A stretch of 52,656 bases of DNA from Caballeronia udeis (GCF_001544555.2 NZ_FCOK02000071.1:1-52656), one strand, 5' to 3'. Positions 9,599 to 18,476 are shown, counted from the first letter of the stretch. Program-made: numbers and translations. The notes: generated by a model from the letters alone, not told the origin.

Positions 9599-10624
9599 AT
9601 GACTAAATATCTCGGCCGTGTCGTCGCGGCACTTGGACTGATCGTGGCGCTGGCGCTGGTGTGGCGCGAAGATCCACGCTCGGTGTTCGCGCTGTTGCGC
9701 ACCGCGGGTCCCGGCCTTGTCCTGGCCGCCGCCGTCCATGTGCTGCCAATGCTGGCCAATGCCCGGGACTGGCAAACGCTCATTATCGGACCCAGCCGGC
9801 CGCGTCTGCTGGCCATGCTGCGGCTGGTGTGGATTCGCGAGTCCGTCAACAGCCTGCTTCCGGTTGCACGGGTCGGTGGCGAGATCGTTTCGTTCCGGCT
9901 CCTGACCCGCGCCGGTTTGCGGGCATCTACTGCCGCAGCGAGCCTGGTCGTCGACATGCAGCTCACGCTGATCAGCCAGCTCGTGTTCACGCTGGTCGGC
10001 ATCGCATTCCTGATGGGCCACGCCACACCCGGCGAACGCCAGCTTGCCGTGGACGTGCTCTGGGGACTGGGCCTGCTCGCACCGCTCCTGGCGGGCTTTG
10101 CACTGATCCAGCACGTGAACCTGTTCGAAAGAATGACCCGCTTGTTCAATCGGTTGACCAGCGGCCAGATTGCAGCACTAGCCGGTTCGTCGCTACGCAT
10201 CGACCAGTCGATCAGGCGGATCTGGAGAAGACACGGGGTCGTCCTGCGTTATCTGTTTATCTGGCAGCCGTTGCAATGCCTCGCCACGTCTCTCGAGATC
10301 TGGCTGGCGCTCTACTTTCTAGGTTCGCCGATCAGTTTCGCCGAAGCTGTCGTGCTCGAATCGCTGATTCAGGCACTCAGCAGCGCCGCGTTTTTCGTGC
10401 CCGGTGCACTGGGCATTCAGGAAGGCGGCTTTGTGCTGATCGGAGGCGCGTTGGGTCTCGATCCGTCCGTGAGTCTCGCACTCGCGGGTGCAAGACGTTT
10501 GCGCGACCTGCTCGTCTTCGTTCCCGGATTGTTCGCATGGCAGCTTGCGGTGGCGCGCAAGCTGGGATCGTCCGGCGTCGATAGTCCAGGACGCGGCGTT
10601 GAACACCAATATGCGGACCGTTAG
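9599..10624 (+). CDS. hpnL: hopanoid-associated membrane protein HpnL (lysylphosphatidylglycerol-synthase TM family)
   Basis: Polytopic membrane protein of 341 residues with about eight hydrophobic helices and the family blocks NSLLPVARVGGEIVSFRLL and GALGIQEGGFVLIGG. The fold is that of the flippase-like half of MprF. HpnL is found in hopanoid clusters, but its biochemical role is not firmly established; transport of hopanoids to the outer membrane or another lipid-handling step is inferred. The ATG at 9599 is preferred to a TTG at 9590; neither has a strong ribosome-binding site. It follows hpnI by 32 bp and closes the operon. Confidence 0.85.
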   Translation: MTKYLGRVVAALGLIVALALVWREDPRSVFALLRTAGPGLVLAAAVHVLPMLANARDWQTLIIGPSRPRLLAMLRLVWIRESVNSLLPVARVGGEIVSFRLLTRAGLRASTAAASLVVDMQLTLISQLVFTLVGIAFLMGHATPGERQLAVDVLWGLGLLAPLLAGFALIQHVNLFERMTRLFNRLTSGQIAALAGSSLRIDQSIRRIWRRHGVVLRYLFIWQPLQCLATSLEIWLALYFLGSPISFAEAVVLESLIQALSSAAFFVPGALGIQEGGFVLIGGALGLDPSVSLALAGARRLRDLLVFVPGLFAWQLAVARKLGSSGVDSPGRGVEHQYADR

Positions 10625-10640
10625 GCGTTTTCCCTCCCGC

Positions 10641-10678
10641 TGCGCGTGTTGAACATCAGCGTTCAAGCCTTGCGCGCA
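10641..10678. terminator. interrupted hairpin between convergent genes
   Basis: Two nested stems, TGCGCG/CGCGCA (10641-10646 with 10673-10678) and TTGAAC/GTTCAA (10649-10654 with 10661-10666). It lies after hpnL and overlaps the end of the convergent gene. No U-tract, so a terminator role is only possible. Confidence 0.35.
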
Positions 10679-11283
10679 ACGTGCCAGAAGTCGATTTTTT
10701 CCTGCAGCCGCCGGCACTCGGTTTCGAGGCAATCGATGTCGTGCGCCACCTTGCCGTACGACGCTCGCAGACTCCCGATCACCCGCTCCGGCACCGCCTG
10801 ACAGTCCCGGAAATCGGACGCCGCACTATGGAGAAGCGAGAAAAACGTGCGCAGGTCACGCCGGGTGTCCACAACAGCATCGTTGGCGTGTCGTGTCGAT
10901 GAAACCGGCTCGATCTGGTCGACAAGCCGGCATGCGTGTTCGATCCGGGAGTGGTTGTAGGTCTGCTGAAAGTAGCTGTTGTCGCACGCACCGTTGCACA
11001 GCGCGGCGTTCGCCTGGTCGGCGAGTCCGCGGCTGATGTTGACTACAGTGACCGTCTCACGCAAGCGCTCGAGCCTGAGCATGTGCATCGCACGTCTCGC
11101 TCGGATTGCCTGCAGAGCCGGTAACGCAAGACCCACGCCAACGCCGACGACCTTCCCCAGTGTGCTGTAGAGGGAAGCGACCGTGCCCGTCGACGTTCCG
11201 TACGCGTAAAAACCCGCTACAAGCGCAAAGGCCGTGATGCCGGCAGCCGGCATCAGGCTCACCTTCGCCGCTTTAACGCTCAT
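10663..11283 (-). CDS. unknown membrane-associated protein
   Basis: 206 residues, no family recognised. Two hydrophobic segments near the N-terminus (about 10-28 and 38-58) are followed by a soluble, mostly helical region with many Arg/Glu pairs and a C-terminal coiled-coil-like stretch (LETECRRLQEKIDFW). Two Cys pairs (CNGAC and later CRL) occur in the soluble part. I prefer the ATG at 11283, which has GGAG seven bases upstream; a GTG one codon earlier is the alternative. It sits between the hopanoid operon and the iron exporter without obvious linkage to either. Confidence 0.6.
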   Translation of the reverse strand: MSVKAAKVSLMPAAGITAFALVAGFYAYGTSTGTVASLYSTLGKVVGVGVGLALPALQAIRARRAMHMLRLERLRETVTVVNISRGLADQANAALCNGACDNSYFQQTYNHSRIEHACRLVDQIEPVSSTRHANDAVVDTRRDLRTFFSLLHSAASDFRDCQAVPERVIGSLRASYGKVAHDIDCLETECRRLQEKIDFWHVARKA

Positions 11284-11348
11284 CACGTTGCTCCGCGAAA
11301 ACCCCGTGGTCCAACCAGCCGCTTACTGCATTCGAACCCATGCAACCC

Positions 11349-12476
11349 TCAGGATATTGACACGCCCAGCAGGTGCCCCACACAGAACGTGAAGCTCGCT
11401 GCGATACACCCGATAACGATTTGCCTCATCGCCGAAAACGCCGCGCTACGTCCATTGAAAAGCGACGTGAACACCCCGATCGCAGCGAGCGCCAGCGCGC
11501 TTAGCGCCACGCACTGGGCGATTGCCGCTAGCCCGCTGCTCCACAAGAAAGGCATAGCCGGAAAAATCGCGCCCATCGAAAACAGACAAAACGACACGCC
11601 GGCAGCCGACCACGGATTCCCGCCCAACTCCGCAGGATCAAGGCCGAGTTCTTCCCGCGTGAGCGTGTCGAGCGCCTTGTCCTTGTCTCGCATGATCTGC
11701 GCGGCAACCCGCCGGGCTTCATCGCCATCCAGACCCTTTGCCTGATAGATGAGCGCGAGTTCGTGCCGCTCAGCGTCAGGCGTGTGTTCAAGCTCGTCCG
11801 CTTCCTTCGCGATCTGGGTGCGTGCGAGCTCCCGCGCGTTGGTCACCGAAAGCCACTCGCCCAGCGCCATGGAACATGCACCCGCGATCAGACCGGCGAA
11901 GGCCGTCAGCAGGATCGTCTTGTTGTTGGTCCCCGCGCCTGCCACCCCCATGATCAGACAAAAATTCGATACCAGCCCGTCGTTCGCCCCAAGGACCGCG
12001 GCCCGCAGATCATTGCCGGACGAGACGCCCTTGTGCCACGATTCCGCTTCGGCAATCTCGGCGCCCTTCGACCGCTCGGGGCGCTTGTGATTGGCCACGC
12101 TTTGCACCATGTCCGCGTGCCGATGCTCTTCTTCGGCCATCTGCGCAGCGTCCGGCTGCCCCGCGTATTTGTCCCTGTCCGCGTATTCTGCGGCAGCGAC
12201 GGTGCGCAACACAAAATCCGGTCCGAAGAGTCGCACGAGCGCCCGCATGACCCGGGTCTTGGTGCTGTACTGATGCGCCCGGACCTTGACGCCGTTCGCC
12301 CGAAGTTTCTCCCGCCACACCTGCGCATGCTCGAACTCGGACGCGGCGAGTTCCGCATAGATGGCCTTCTTCGAACCATCCTTCTCGACGCTTGCCAGCG
12401 TTTCGTAAAGCGCCGCGCTGTCGAGTTCGTCGGCCAGGTTCGACCTGAACCTCTTTAACTCTGTCCTGGATGCCAA
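11349..12476 (-). CDS. mbfA: membrane-bound ferritin-like iron exporter (MbfA/ErcA type)
   Basis: 375 residues with two parts. The N-terminal ferritin-like four-helix domain (about 1-150) shows Glu and ExxH metal-ligand patterns such as SEFEHAQVW and EEEHRHADMV. The C-terminal VIT1/CCC1 domain (about 155-375) has four to five membrane helices and the family block GANDGLVSNFCLIMGV. In Bradyrhizobium and Agrobacterium this fusion exports iron and protects against iron and peroxide stress, under Irr control. I see no clear regulatory motif upstream here. Monocistronic by spacing. Confidence 0.88.
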   Translation of the reverse strand: MASRTELKRFRSNLADELDSAALYETLASVEKDGSKKAIYAELAASEFEHAQVWREKLRANGVKVRAHQYSTKTRVMRALVRLFGPDFVLRTVAAAEYADRDKYAGQPDAAQMAEEEHRHADMVQSVANHKRPERSKGAEIAEAESWHKGVSSGNDLRAAVLGANDGLVSNFCLIMGVAGAGTNNKTILLTAFAGLIAGACSMALGEWLSVTNARELARTQIAKEADELEHTPDAERHELALIYQAKGLDGDEARRVAAQIMRDKDKALDTLTREELGLDPAELGGNPWSAAGVSFCLFSMGAIFPAMPFLWSSGLAAIAQCVALSALALAAIGVFTSLFNGRSAAFSAMRQIVIGCIAASFTFCVGHLLGVSIS

Positions 12477-12852
12477 AGGATTGCTCTCCTCGCTGGATTA
12501 CGGAAAATTTCTCAGTAAATCCTAACGGATCAAGCGTACCAACTGGTTAAAGACCCTTAACGTGCGAGTAACTGCGAATAGCAATGGTTTGTACGACGTT
12601 CGACTGGCTTGGCTAAAGGCTATGCCGCCATCCTTAGACAAGAATTAGTCACGCCTTTCAGTGCGCGGACAATGCGCAGGGTCAGCGCTAGCGCTGAAAG
12701 AAGGAGACGATGGACGTTGAGAGAAGGCGATCGCGCGGGACATCGCTTAACGCGGATGTCACACGGAATCGCTTGGGAGCGAGGGTCGGGTTAATGCAGG
12801 TTAATGCGGGCTAGTGCTTAGCCCGATCAAGCGGCAAGGCAAACGTAATGAG
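12477..12852. other. intergenic region downstream of the catabolic leftward arm
   Basis: 376 bp without a supportable gene. It holds the promoter of the iron exporter near 12480-12560, a 9-base direct repeat GGTTAATGC (12789-12797 and 12799-12807), and a 7-bp hairpin CGGGCTA/TAGCCCG (12807-12813 with 12819-12825). The hairpin is 28 bp after the DUF1028 stop and may end the leftward operon, though it has no U-tract. Confidence 0.5.
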
Positions 12853-13524
12853 CTAGAGGTCTCCGGGTACGCTATACGACGGCGCCTGCCCGGGACGTTT
12901 TGCACGCGTCGCATAGTCGTTCATCTGCGGTTCGTAGCGCTGCCAGAGCGCACGCAAGTCGGCGATGGGTTCATCTGACCAGTCCACCCGCAATTCCGCA
13001 AGCGGCCAGACGTCCCGTCCGTAAACGCAAAATCCCGCTGAATGCACCGGTCCCGCCTCACCGCCTGCCGCCGCGCCCGCTTCCAGCGCAAGGATCAAGC
13101 GCTCGGCCAGCGAACTGGCATGAGAGGCTTCGAAGGCGGCGGCCATGGCGGCCGGGATGCCATCGTGGGCAAGCAGATTGCCCGCCGCGATGCAGTCGCG
13201 CCCCGCCTTCGTTGCAATAACGCCAAGCCCTCTCGCGCCGGTCACCGCTTCTCGCGAACCATCGGCGTCCAGTACCGCAAGCTGTCGCCACTCGGCGTAG
13301 GGCCGTGCGTCCTGCAACTGCCGCAGGGTGCTCTGCGCGCCGAATCCCTGCGCCAGCAATTGCAGGCCAAGCACGCCAAGGCGCGGGTCGGTCACGTTCT
13401 GGCTCAGCACCACGCCATGCGGACTGGCCCACAAGCAACGGCTGGGGACTGCAATGCTCGAACTGCACACGATACCGCCGACCATGCCTGTGCGCTCGCA
13501 TCGGCCAGCCAGTGAAAAGGTCAT
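12853..13524 (-). CDS. DUF1028 family protein
   Basis: 223 residues matching DUF1028 proteins: the N-terminal block TFSLAGRCERTGMVGG and the later ARGLGVIATKAGRDCIAAGNLL segment are characteristic. The fold belongs to the Ntn-hydrolase type by published family annotation, but no reaction is established. DUF1028 genes often sit beside RidA genes and amine or amino-acid catabolic enzymes, as here. It is the last gene of the leftward arm, 13 bp after the RidA gene, so co-transcription is likely. A role as an amidase or deaminase-like step is conjecture. Confidence 0.8.
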   Translation of the reverse strand: MTFSLAGRCERTGMVGGIVCSSSIAVPSRCLWASPHGVVLSQNVTDPRLGVLGLQLLAQGFGAQSTLRQLQDARPYAEWRQLAVLDADGSREAVTGARGLGVIATKAGRDCIAAGNLLAHDGIPAAMAAAFEASHASSLAERLILALEAGAAAGGEAGPVHSAGFCVYGRDVWPLAELRVDWSDEPIADLRALWQRYEPQMNDYATRAKRPGQAPSYSVPGDL

Positions 13525-13537
13525 GAGAAGGCTCCGT

Positions 13538-13951
13538 TCAGCTGTTTGGAATGACGGCGATCACATCGATCTCAACCAGCCACTCGGGCCGTGCGAGTGC
13601 TGAAATCACGAGCCCGGTGGAGACGGGGTACACGCCCTTCAACCACTTGCCCACCACCGTATAGACTGCCTCGCGATAGCGGACATCGACGAGATAGACC
13701 GTGATCTTGCAGATATCCTCGAGCTTGCTGCCGGCTTCGTCCAGCAGCATGGCAATGTTCGCCATGGCCTTTTCGGTCTGGGCGGCGACATTGCCTACGC
13801 CTACCGATTCGCGCGTATCCAGGTCCTGGCCAATCTGGCCGCGCAAGTACACCGTGCCGTTCGCGACCACCGCCTGGCACAAGTCATTATCCAGTTTCTG
13901 CTCGGGGTAGGTTTCGCGAGTATTGAATTTGCGGATGCGGGTATGGCTCAT
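13538..13951 (-). CDS. RidA/YjgF family protein, probable imine/enamine deaminase
   Basis: 137 residues from the ATG at 13951, the usual RidA length; an 18-residue upstream extension in the frame lacks similarity and overlaps the preceding gene. The sequence carries the strand order and motifs of the family, including GTVYLRGQIGQD, QTEKAMANIAMLLDEAGS and the final EWLVEIDVIAVI. RidA proteins hydrolyse reactive imines or enamines, and some relatives are 2-aminomuconate deaminases. The arginine that binds carboxylates in canonical RidA is not obvious in its usual place, so this may be a divergent subfamily. It lies 7 bp after the monooxygenase gene. Confidence 0.85.
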   Translation of the reverse strand: MSHTRIRKFNTRETYPEQKLDNDLCQAVVANGTVYLRGQIGQDLDTRESVGVGNVAAQTEKAMANIAMLLDEAGSKLEDICKITVYLVDVRYREAVYTVVGKWLKGVYPVSTGLVISALARPEWLVEIDVIAVIPNS

Positions 13952-13958
13952 GGACACC

Positions 13959-15443
13959 TCACACAACGCGCTTGAGCCGCGGCTCTGCGCTGGATTGACC
14001 AACACGGTCCGACAGGTTCGCAGCCTTCTTCACGTAACCAAGCGTACTGTCGAAATCGAAGTTGCGGAACACGGCGCCCAGATGCGCGAACGGCGGCGAC
14101 TGGGCAAACAACTGGAACGTCAGCCGATGTCCGGCGTAGTCGGAATTCAGCAGGTCGCGGGCGAAGGCAAGCAACTTGCGCCGGTCGTCGGAGACCCAGT
14201 TTTCATTGACGGTATAGTACTTGTCGAGCCAGTCGCTGATCTCGGGATTCGCAAATGATGCAGCATCCGGCGTCACGCAAATCTGGCCGCCGCACAACTC
14301 GCGGGCAAGATGCATCATCTCGTGAAGCCGCGAACACGCCTGCACGCGGCCGGTATAAAGCAGCGACTGGTTGGGCATCATCAACCCCGCGGGACTACGC
14401 TCGCCGCAGGCAATGGACGCCGTCAAATGGGCGTTGATCGTCTCCCTGTACACCGCGAGGGTCGACAGCTTTTCCTGCACGGCCTGCTGCTTTTCGAGCC
14501 CCGTCTGACGCGCATTGAACAGCGCGGCGCCAATCATCAGGTCGGCCAGTCGCAGGTTGCGCTGAACGAATGCGAACGCGCTATAGCGATGCAGGGTGGC
14601 GCGAATAAACGTAGCCGCTTTCGTGTGCTGATAGAACAACACGTCTTCCCACGGGATCAGGACGTTGTCGAAGATCAGCAGCGTGTCGATCTCATCGCAG
14701 CGGTTGGAGAGCGGATAGTCCTCCGGATTCGCGCGGCCCGCGAAGCCCGTGCGGCAGATGAACTTGAGCCCCGGCGCGGACATGTTGACGATGAAACCCA
14801 CCGCGTAGTCGGAGAGCTTCGCGTCGCCCCAGTTGGCAATAGTCGGCTTGACGAACGCCTGGTTCGCATACGCGGCAGCCGTTTCATACTTGGCGCCACG
14901 CACCACAATGCCGGCGTCGGTCTCTTTGACCACATGCAACAGCATGTCCGGGTCCTGCTCCTGGGGTGGCTTCGAGCGATCGCCCTTCGGGTCCGTGTTG
15001 GCGGACACGTGGAACAGGTCTTCATGCAGCGTGCGATGAATGTGGCGCTCGATGTTCTCCGCAAAACGCGGGTCCACTTCGTTGAGCACATCCTTGCCGT
15101 CGTACAGCGACCACATCTCGCCGATGGTTTCATCACCCACCCGCGTGGCAATGCCGCCAACATCATCCAGCACGGTATCCACCGCCAGCCGCTTGTCGTG
15201 CCAATCCTGCTGCGTGTACGGCAGCTTCAGGCCGATAGCGTTGCGCTCGCCCGTGGTTTCATCGACATAACTCATCACGCCCTGCGTCGCTTTCTCGTGC
15301 GCCATGTCGTAGATACGCGCACGGATGTCGACGATAGGCTTGAACATGGGGTGCGTGGTCACGTCGTTCACGCGTTCGCCGTTGATCCAGACTTGCCGTC
15401 CGTCACGAATGGAATCGCGATACTGCTCGCCGGTTCTGATCAT
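13959..15443 (-). CDS. HpaB-type FADH2-dependent monooxygenase, oxygenase component
   Basis: 494 residues, within the 480-520 range of the 4-hydroxyphenylacetate 3-hydroxylase large component family. It opens with the typical MIRTGEQYRDSIRDGRQVW, has the middle block TGFAGRANPEDYPLS followed by DNVLIPWEDVL, and ends in the acyl-CoA-dehydrogenase-like helical bundle. Such enzymes hydroxylate phenols, chlorophenols, nitrophenols or pyrrole-2-carboxylate using reduced FAD from a separate reductase. The reductase gene lies directly upstream. The aromatic substrate cannot be read from the sequence; none of the usual homoprotocatechuate pathway genes are nearby, which argues against 4-hydroxyphenylacetate itself. 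Confidence 0.9.
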   Translation of the reverse strand: MIRTGEQYRDSIRDGRQVWINGERVNDVTTHPMFKPIVDIRARIYDMAHEKATQGVMSYVDETTGERNAIGLKLPYTQQDWHDKRLAVDTVLDDVGGIATRVGDETIGEMWSLYDGKDVLNEVDPRFAENIERHIHRTLHEDLFHVSANTDPKGDRSKPPQEQDPDMLLHVVKETDAGIVVRGAKYETAAAYANQAFVKPTIANWGDAKLSDYAVGFIVNMSAPGLKFICRTGFAGRANPEDYPLSNRCDEIDTLLIFDNVLIPWEDVLFYQHTKAATFIRATLHRYSAFAFVQRNLRLADLMIGAALFNARQTGLEKQQAVQEKLSTLAVYRETINAHLTASIACGERSPAGLMMPNQSLLYTGRVQACSRLHEMMHLARELCGGQICVTPDAASFANPEISDWLDKYYTVNENWVSDDRRKLLAFARDLLNSDYAGHRLTFQLFAQSPPFAHLGAVFRNFDFDSTLGYVKKAANLSDRVGQSSAEPRLKRVV

Positions 15444-15493
15444 TTACTGTGCCTCGGTCCGTTGGGAATGTCGTGCGTCTAAAACAGGATCGT

Positions 15494-16051
15494 TCAAAAT
15501 GCCAGGAACTGACCGTAATCGCGCTTGCAATAGAGCAAGGGCATATGCGTCACCGGCGCGCGCTTGATGGCCGCCACTTCGCCGAAAAACACCGTATGCG
15601 TGCCAATAACCTGCTGCGCGACCACCCGGCATTCAAGCGCCGCCACCGCACCGTCGATAAGCGGTACGCCCAGCGTGCCGGCCGTATGCGTGCAGCAGGA
15701 AAAGTCAAAGGGTTTGGCCGTTGCCGAGCGTCCGGCGAACGTATCCGCTATACCGCGCTGCGCCACGTTCAGCAGGTTCACCGCGAACACCTCGTTTGCT
15801 GCCAGTGCCGCATTCGCCGGGCTGCGTGTGTTGATGCAGACCAGCAACGTGGGCGGGTCCGCGCACACTGAACTGCAGGCGCTGACCGTGACGCCGAAGC
15901 GCTGGTCGCCGGCGCCGGTCGTCACCACGTGAACCGAGGTGGAGTTCGACGCCATGGAATCCAGGAACGCAGCGCGCAAGGTATCTTCTTCAGTGACTGC
16001 CTTGCCTCTACCTTCCGCTGCAGATTCCAATAAACCGCTGTCTCGTTGCAT
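15494..16051 (-). CDS. flavin reductase component (HpaC-like)
   Basis: 185 residues of the flavin reductase-like, FMN-binding split-barrel family. Recognisable blocks are STSVHVVTTGAGDQRFGVT near 40, the flavin-binding SACSSVCADPPTLLVCI near 60, and NVLN-like FAVNLLNVAQRGIADTFAGR near 90-110. It should reduce FAD with NAD(P)H and hand it to the HpaB-type oxygenase encoded 50 bp downstream. First gene of the leftward arm, transcribed divergently from the LysR regulator. Confidence 0.88.
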   Translation of the reverse strand: MQRDSGLLESAAEGRGKAVTEEDTLRAAFLDSMASNSTSVHVVTTGAGDQRFGVTVSACSSVCADPPTLLVCINTRSPANAALAANEVFAVNLLNVAQRGIADTFAGRSATAKPFDFSCCTHTAGTLGVPLIDGAVAALECRVVAQQVIGTHTVFFGEVAAIKRAPVTHMPLLYCKRDYGQFLAF

Positions 16052-16130
16052 GTCGTCCCCCTCGCGTTTGCACTAGCCTTTCGCAAAATCTACGCTCGGG
16101 CGACGCATCCGAAAAACATATTTCAAAAAT

Positions 16131-16156
16131 GCAAATCATCGCTTTTGCCTATGCAA
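16131..16156. promoter_or_regulatory. candidate LysR operator in the divergent promoter region
   Basis: Two overlapping dyads: GCAAA-N8-TTTGC (16131-16148) and TTGC-N4-GCAA (16145-16156). They lie between the flavin reductase and LysR genes, where LysR proteins normally bind. A related CAAAA-N6-TTTTG dyad occurs before the Rieske gene. Confidence 0.4.
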
Positions 16157-16208
16157 GCCGATTTATGTCCACGCACAATAAGCGCTGGAAACGCCACGGG
16201 GGTGAACC

Positions 16209-17132
16209 ATGGAACCTGCGCAATTGCGTTATTCGCTGCGACAGTTGAGGTACTTCGTCGTCACCGCGGAAGTCTTGTCGTTCACCGCCGCGGCCAAGCT
16301 GCTGCATATCTCGCAGCCGTCCATTTCCACGGCGCTGGCGGACCTGGAGGTGTCGTTCGGGGTGCAGCTTTTTATCCGCCATCATGCGAGCGGGTTATCC
16401 CTGACGCAGGCGGGCCGGGACATGCTGGGGCGCGCACGCGACCTGCTGAAGAACGCGGAGGACCTGCAGACGGCCGCCAAGGAAATGGACGGCGGCATGT
16501 CCGGCGCCATCACGCTCGGCTGCCTTGTCTCGCTTGCGCCGCCGCTTATGCCCGCCATGATGAGCCGCTTTCTCGCCGACCATGCGGGCATTGCGTTCCG
16601 TACGCTCGAGGCGCATCAGGAGGATTTGCTGCGGGGCCTGCACGACGGTTCGCTGGATATGGCGCTCACTTACAACCTCGACCTGACTGATGACATCGCC
16701 TTCACGCCGCTGCTCTCGCTGCCGCCCTATGTGATTTTGCCCAAGACCCACAGGCTTGCCCGCGCGCGCAGCGTCGCCTTGGCCGACCTGCGCGACGAGC
16801 CTTACGTGATGCTCGACCTGCCGCACAGCCGCGAATACTTCGCCGGACTCTTCGACGCGGTCGGCGCGCGGCCGATCCCCGCGTTCAAGTCGTCGCAGCC
16901 CGAAGTCGTACGCGGCATGGTGGCGAACGGCCTGGGCTACAGCATCCTCAACTTTCCGCTCAAATCAAACCGCACCGTGGACGGCGAGGATTTCGTGATC
17001 AAGCAGTTCAAGGATGAAGTGAACGCGACTACCCTGGGCATCGCGCAGTCCAGCAGCATGAAGCCCCGGCAGGTCGTCCAGCATTTCGCCGCGTTCTGCG
17101 AGGCGGAAATCAAGCGCCAGCACGGCCGTTGA
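16209..17132 (+). CDS. LysR-family transcriptional regulator of the catabolic locus
   Basis: 307 residues. The N-terminal winged helix-turn-helix spans about 6-65 (LRYFVVTAEVLSFTAAAKLL, then QPSISTALADLE), followed by the linker helix and the periplasmic-binding-protein-like effector domain (about 95-300). It is transcribed divergently from the flavin reductase arm and lies immediately before the Rieske/ABC arm, so it probably controls both. The effector is likely the imported substrate or an early intermediate. The closest style is the AlsR/CbbR/OxyR class by length; no closer assignment is possible. Confidence 0.9.
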   Translation: MEPAQLRYSLRQLRYFVVTAEVLSFTAAAKLLHISQPSISTALADLEVSFGVQLFIRHHASGLSLTQAGRDMLGRARDLLKNAEDLQTAAKEMDGGMSGAITLGCLVSLAPPLMPAMMSRFLADHAGIAFRTLEAHQEDLLRGLHDGSLDMALTYNLDLTDDIAFTPLLSLPPYVILPKTHRLARARSVALADLRDEPYVMLDLPHSREYFAGLFDAVGARPIPAFKSSQPEVVRGMVANGLGYSILNFPLKSNRTVDGEDFVIKQFKDEVNATTLGIAQSSSMKPRQVVQHFAAFCEAEIKRQHGR

Positions 17133-17171
17133 AGCAATCCTGCTAGATAGGAAAAAGCTTGGTTCTACATG

Positions 17172-17187
17172 CAAAAACAATATTTTG
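17172..17187. promoter_or_regulatory. candidate LysR operator before the Rieske gene
   Basis: Dyad CAAAA-N6-TTTTG, 111 bp before the Rieske start codon. It resembles the dyads in the divergent promoter region and would allow the same regulator to act on the rightward arm. Confidence 0.35.
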
Positions 17188-17297
17188 GCTGGTAATTTGA
17201 CTTGATAGATTGATGTCCATGCGGCGAGCAACCAGTAGCCAGGCTTGAGAGGGTTGCCACCGTCAATGAATGGCGATGAATGGGACAAGGAGGCGCG

Positions 17298-18476
17298 ATG
17301 GGTTCTTCAACGGCATCCTCGGCGGCGGCGTCGATAACAGCGTCGACAGCATCCGGCGCTGGCCTGGACATCGTCCGTCAGTTGCAGGCCAACTGCGAAC
17401 GCCCGTTCAGCGACGCACGCTCGATGCCGCCTGCCGTCTACACCTCGCCTGATTTCCTGGCGCTGGAACAGGAACGCATCTTCCGGCGCGAGTGGCTGTG
17501 CGTTGGCCGCGCGAGTGCGCTCGCTGAAGCGGGCGACTATCTCACAGCGGAAATAGACGGTCAGCCGATTGTCGTGTTGCGTGACGAGCATCTGGCATTG
17601 AAGGCATTTTCCAACGTGTGCCTTCACAGGATGTCGGTGTTGCTCGAAGGGCGCGGCAACACCCGCCGCATCGTCTGTCCGTACCACGCATGGAACTACA
17701 CGCTCGACGGCCAGCTCCACGGCGCCCCCATGATGGAGCGCCAAAGCGGATTTTGTAAGGAAAACTACCGATTACCCACGGTGCGATGCGAAGCCTGGCA
17801 AGGCTGGATCTATGTCACGCTCGACCCGGAAGCACAGCCGGTGGCGGAGCAGCTTGCCGCCCTCACGGATCTGATCGCCGACTACGGCATGACTGATTAC
17901 AAGGAAACATTCTACGAAGAGCACGTCTGGAATACGAACTGGAAAATCCTGGCCGAAAACTTCATGGAGAGTTACCACCTGCCCATGCTGCATCGGGCAA
18001 CCGTCGGGCCGCATTCGCGTCTGGACGAGATGGAATGCCCACCCGGCAGCGATGCGTTCAATTACCACTGGATCACCAAGGAAGCGTCGCTGCCCATCGG
18101 CCAGGCGCATCCGGATAACCAGCGTCTTCAAGGGCACTGGCGCAAGACAACCGCGCTGCTCGCGATCTACCCGACTCATCTGGTTACGCTGACGCCGGGT
18201 TACTTCTGGTACCTCGTGCTGCAACCGCTCGGCATAAGCCGCGTCCATATCCGCTTCGGCGGCGGGCTGGCGCCTGAGTTCATCGCGGATCCGTTGGCTA
18301 CGCAATACATGGCGTCGCTCAAGGAGTTGCTCGATGCGGTCAACGAGGAAGACCGGCGTGGTGTGCAGGCCGTGTTCCGCGGGGTGCAGGCGCCGCTGGC
18401 AAAACCCGGCCATCTCAGTCATCTCGAACGACCGAACTACGACTTCGCGCATTACCTCGCACAGCAGCTTGCCTGA
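17298..18476 (+). CDS. Rieske non-haem iron oxygenase, alpha subunit
   Basis: 392 residues from the ATG at 17298, chosen because AAGGAGG (17287-17293) lies just before it; an ATG at 17280 has no such site. The Rieske motif is C-x-H (Cys108, His110) and C-x2-H (Cys127, His130). The catalytic domain contains NWKILAENFMESYHLPMLH, with the His pair for mononuclear iron. The ENF-x-E-x-YH form resembles quaternary-amine oxygenases (carnitine, glycine betaine, stachydrine) more than classical arene dioxygenases, so N-demethylation or C-N cleavage is a reasonable guess. No beta subunit and no dedicated ferredoxin/reductase gene lies in the cluster. It begins the rightward arm. Confidence 0.88.
   Translation: MGSSTASSAAASITASTASGAGLDIVRQLQANCERPFSDARSMPPAVYTSPDFLALEQERIFRREWLCVGRASALAEAGDYLTAEIDGQPIVVLRDEHLALKAFSNVCLHRMSVLLEGRGNTRRIVCPYHAWNYTLDGQLHGAPMMERQSGFCKENYRLPTVRCEAWQGWIYVTLDPEAQPVAEQLAALTDLIADYGMTDYKETFYEEHVWNTNWKILAENFMESYHLPMLHRATVGPHSRLDEMECPPGSDAFNYHWITKEASLPIGQAHPDNQRLQGHWRKTTALLAIYPTHLVTLTPGYFWYLVLQPLGISRVHIRFGGGLAPEFIADPLATQYMASLKELLDAVNEEDRRGVQAVFRGVQAPLAKPGHLSHLERPNYDFAHYLAQQLA

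Noticed and set aside
14310..15482. 390-residue open frame opposite the HpaB-type gene
   Set aside because: Shadow frame; composition dominated by His, Arg and Val, and no recognisable domain, while the other strand is a clear monooxygenase.
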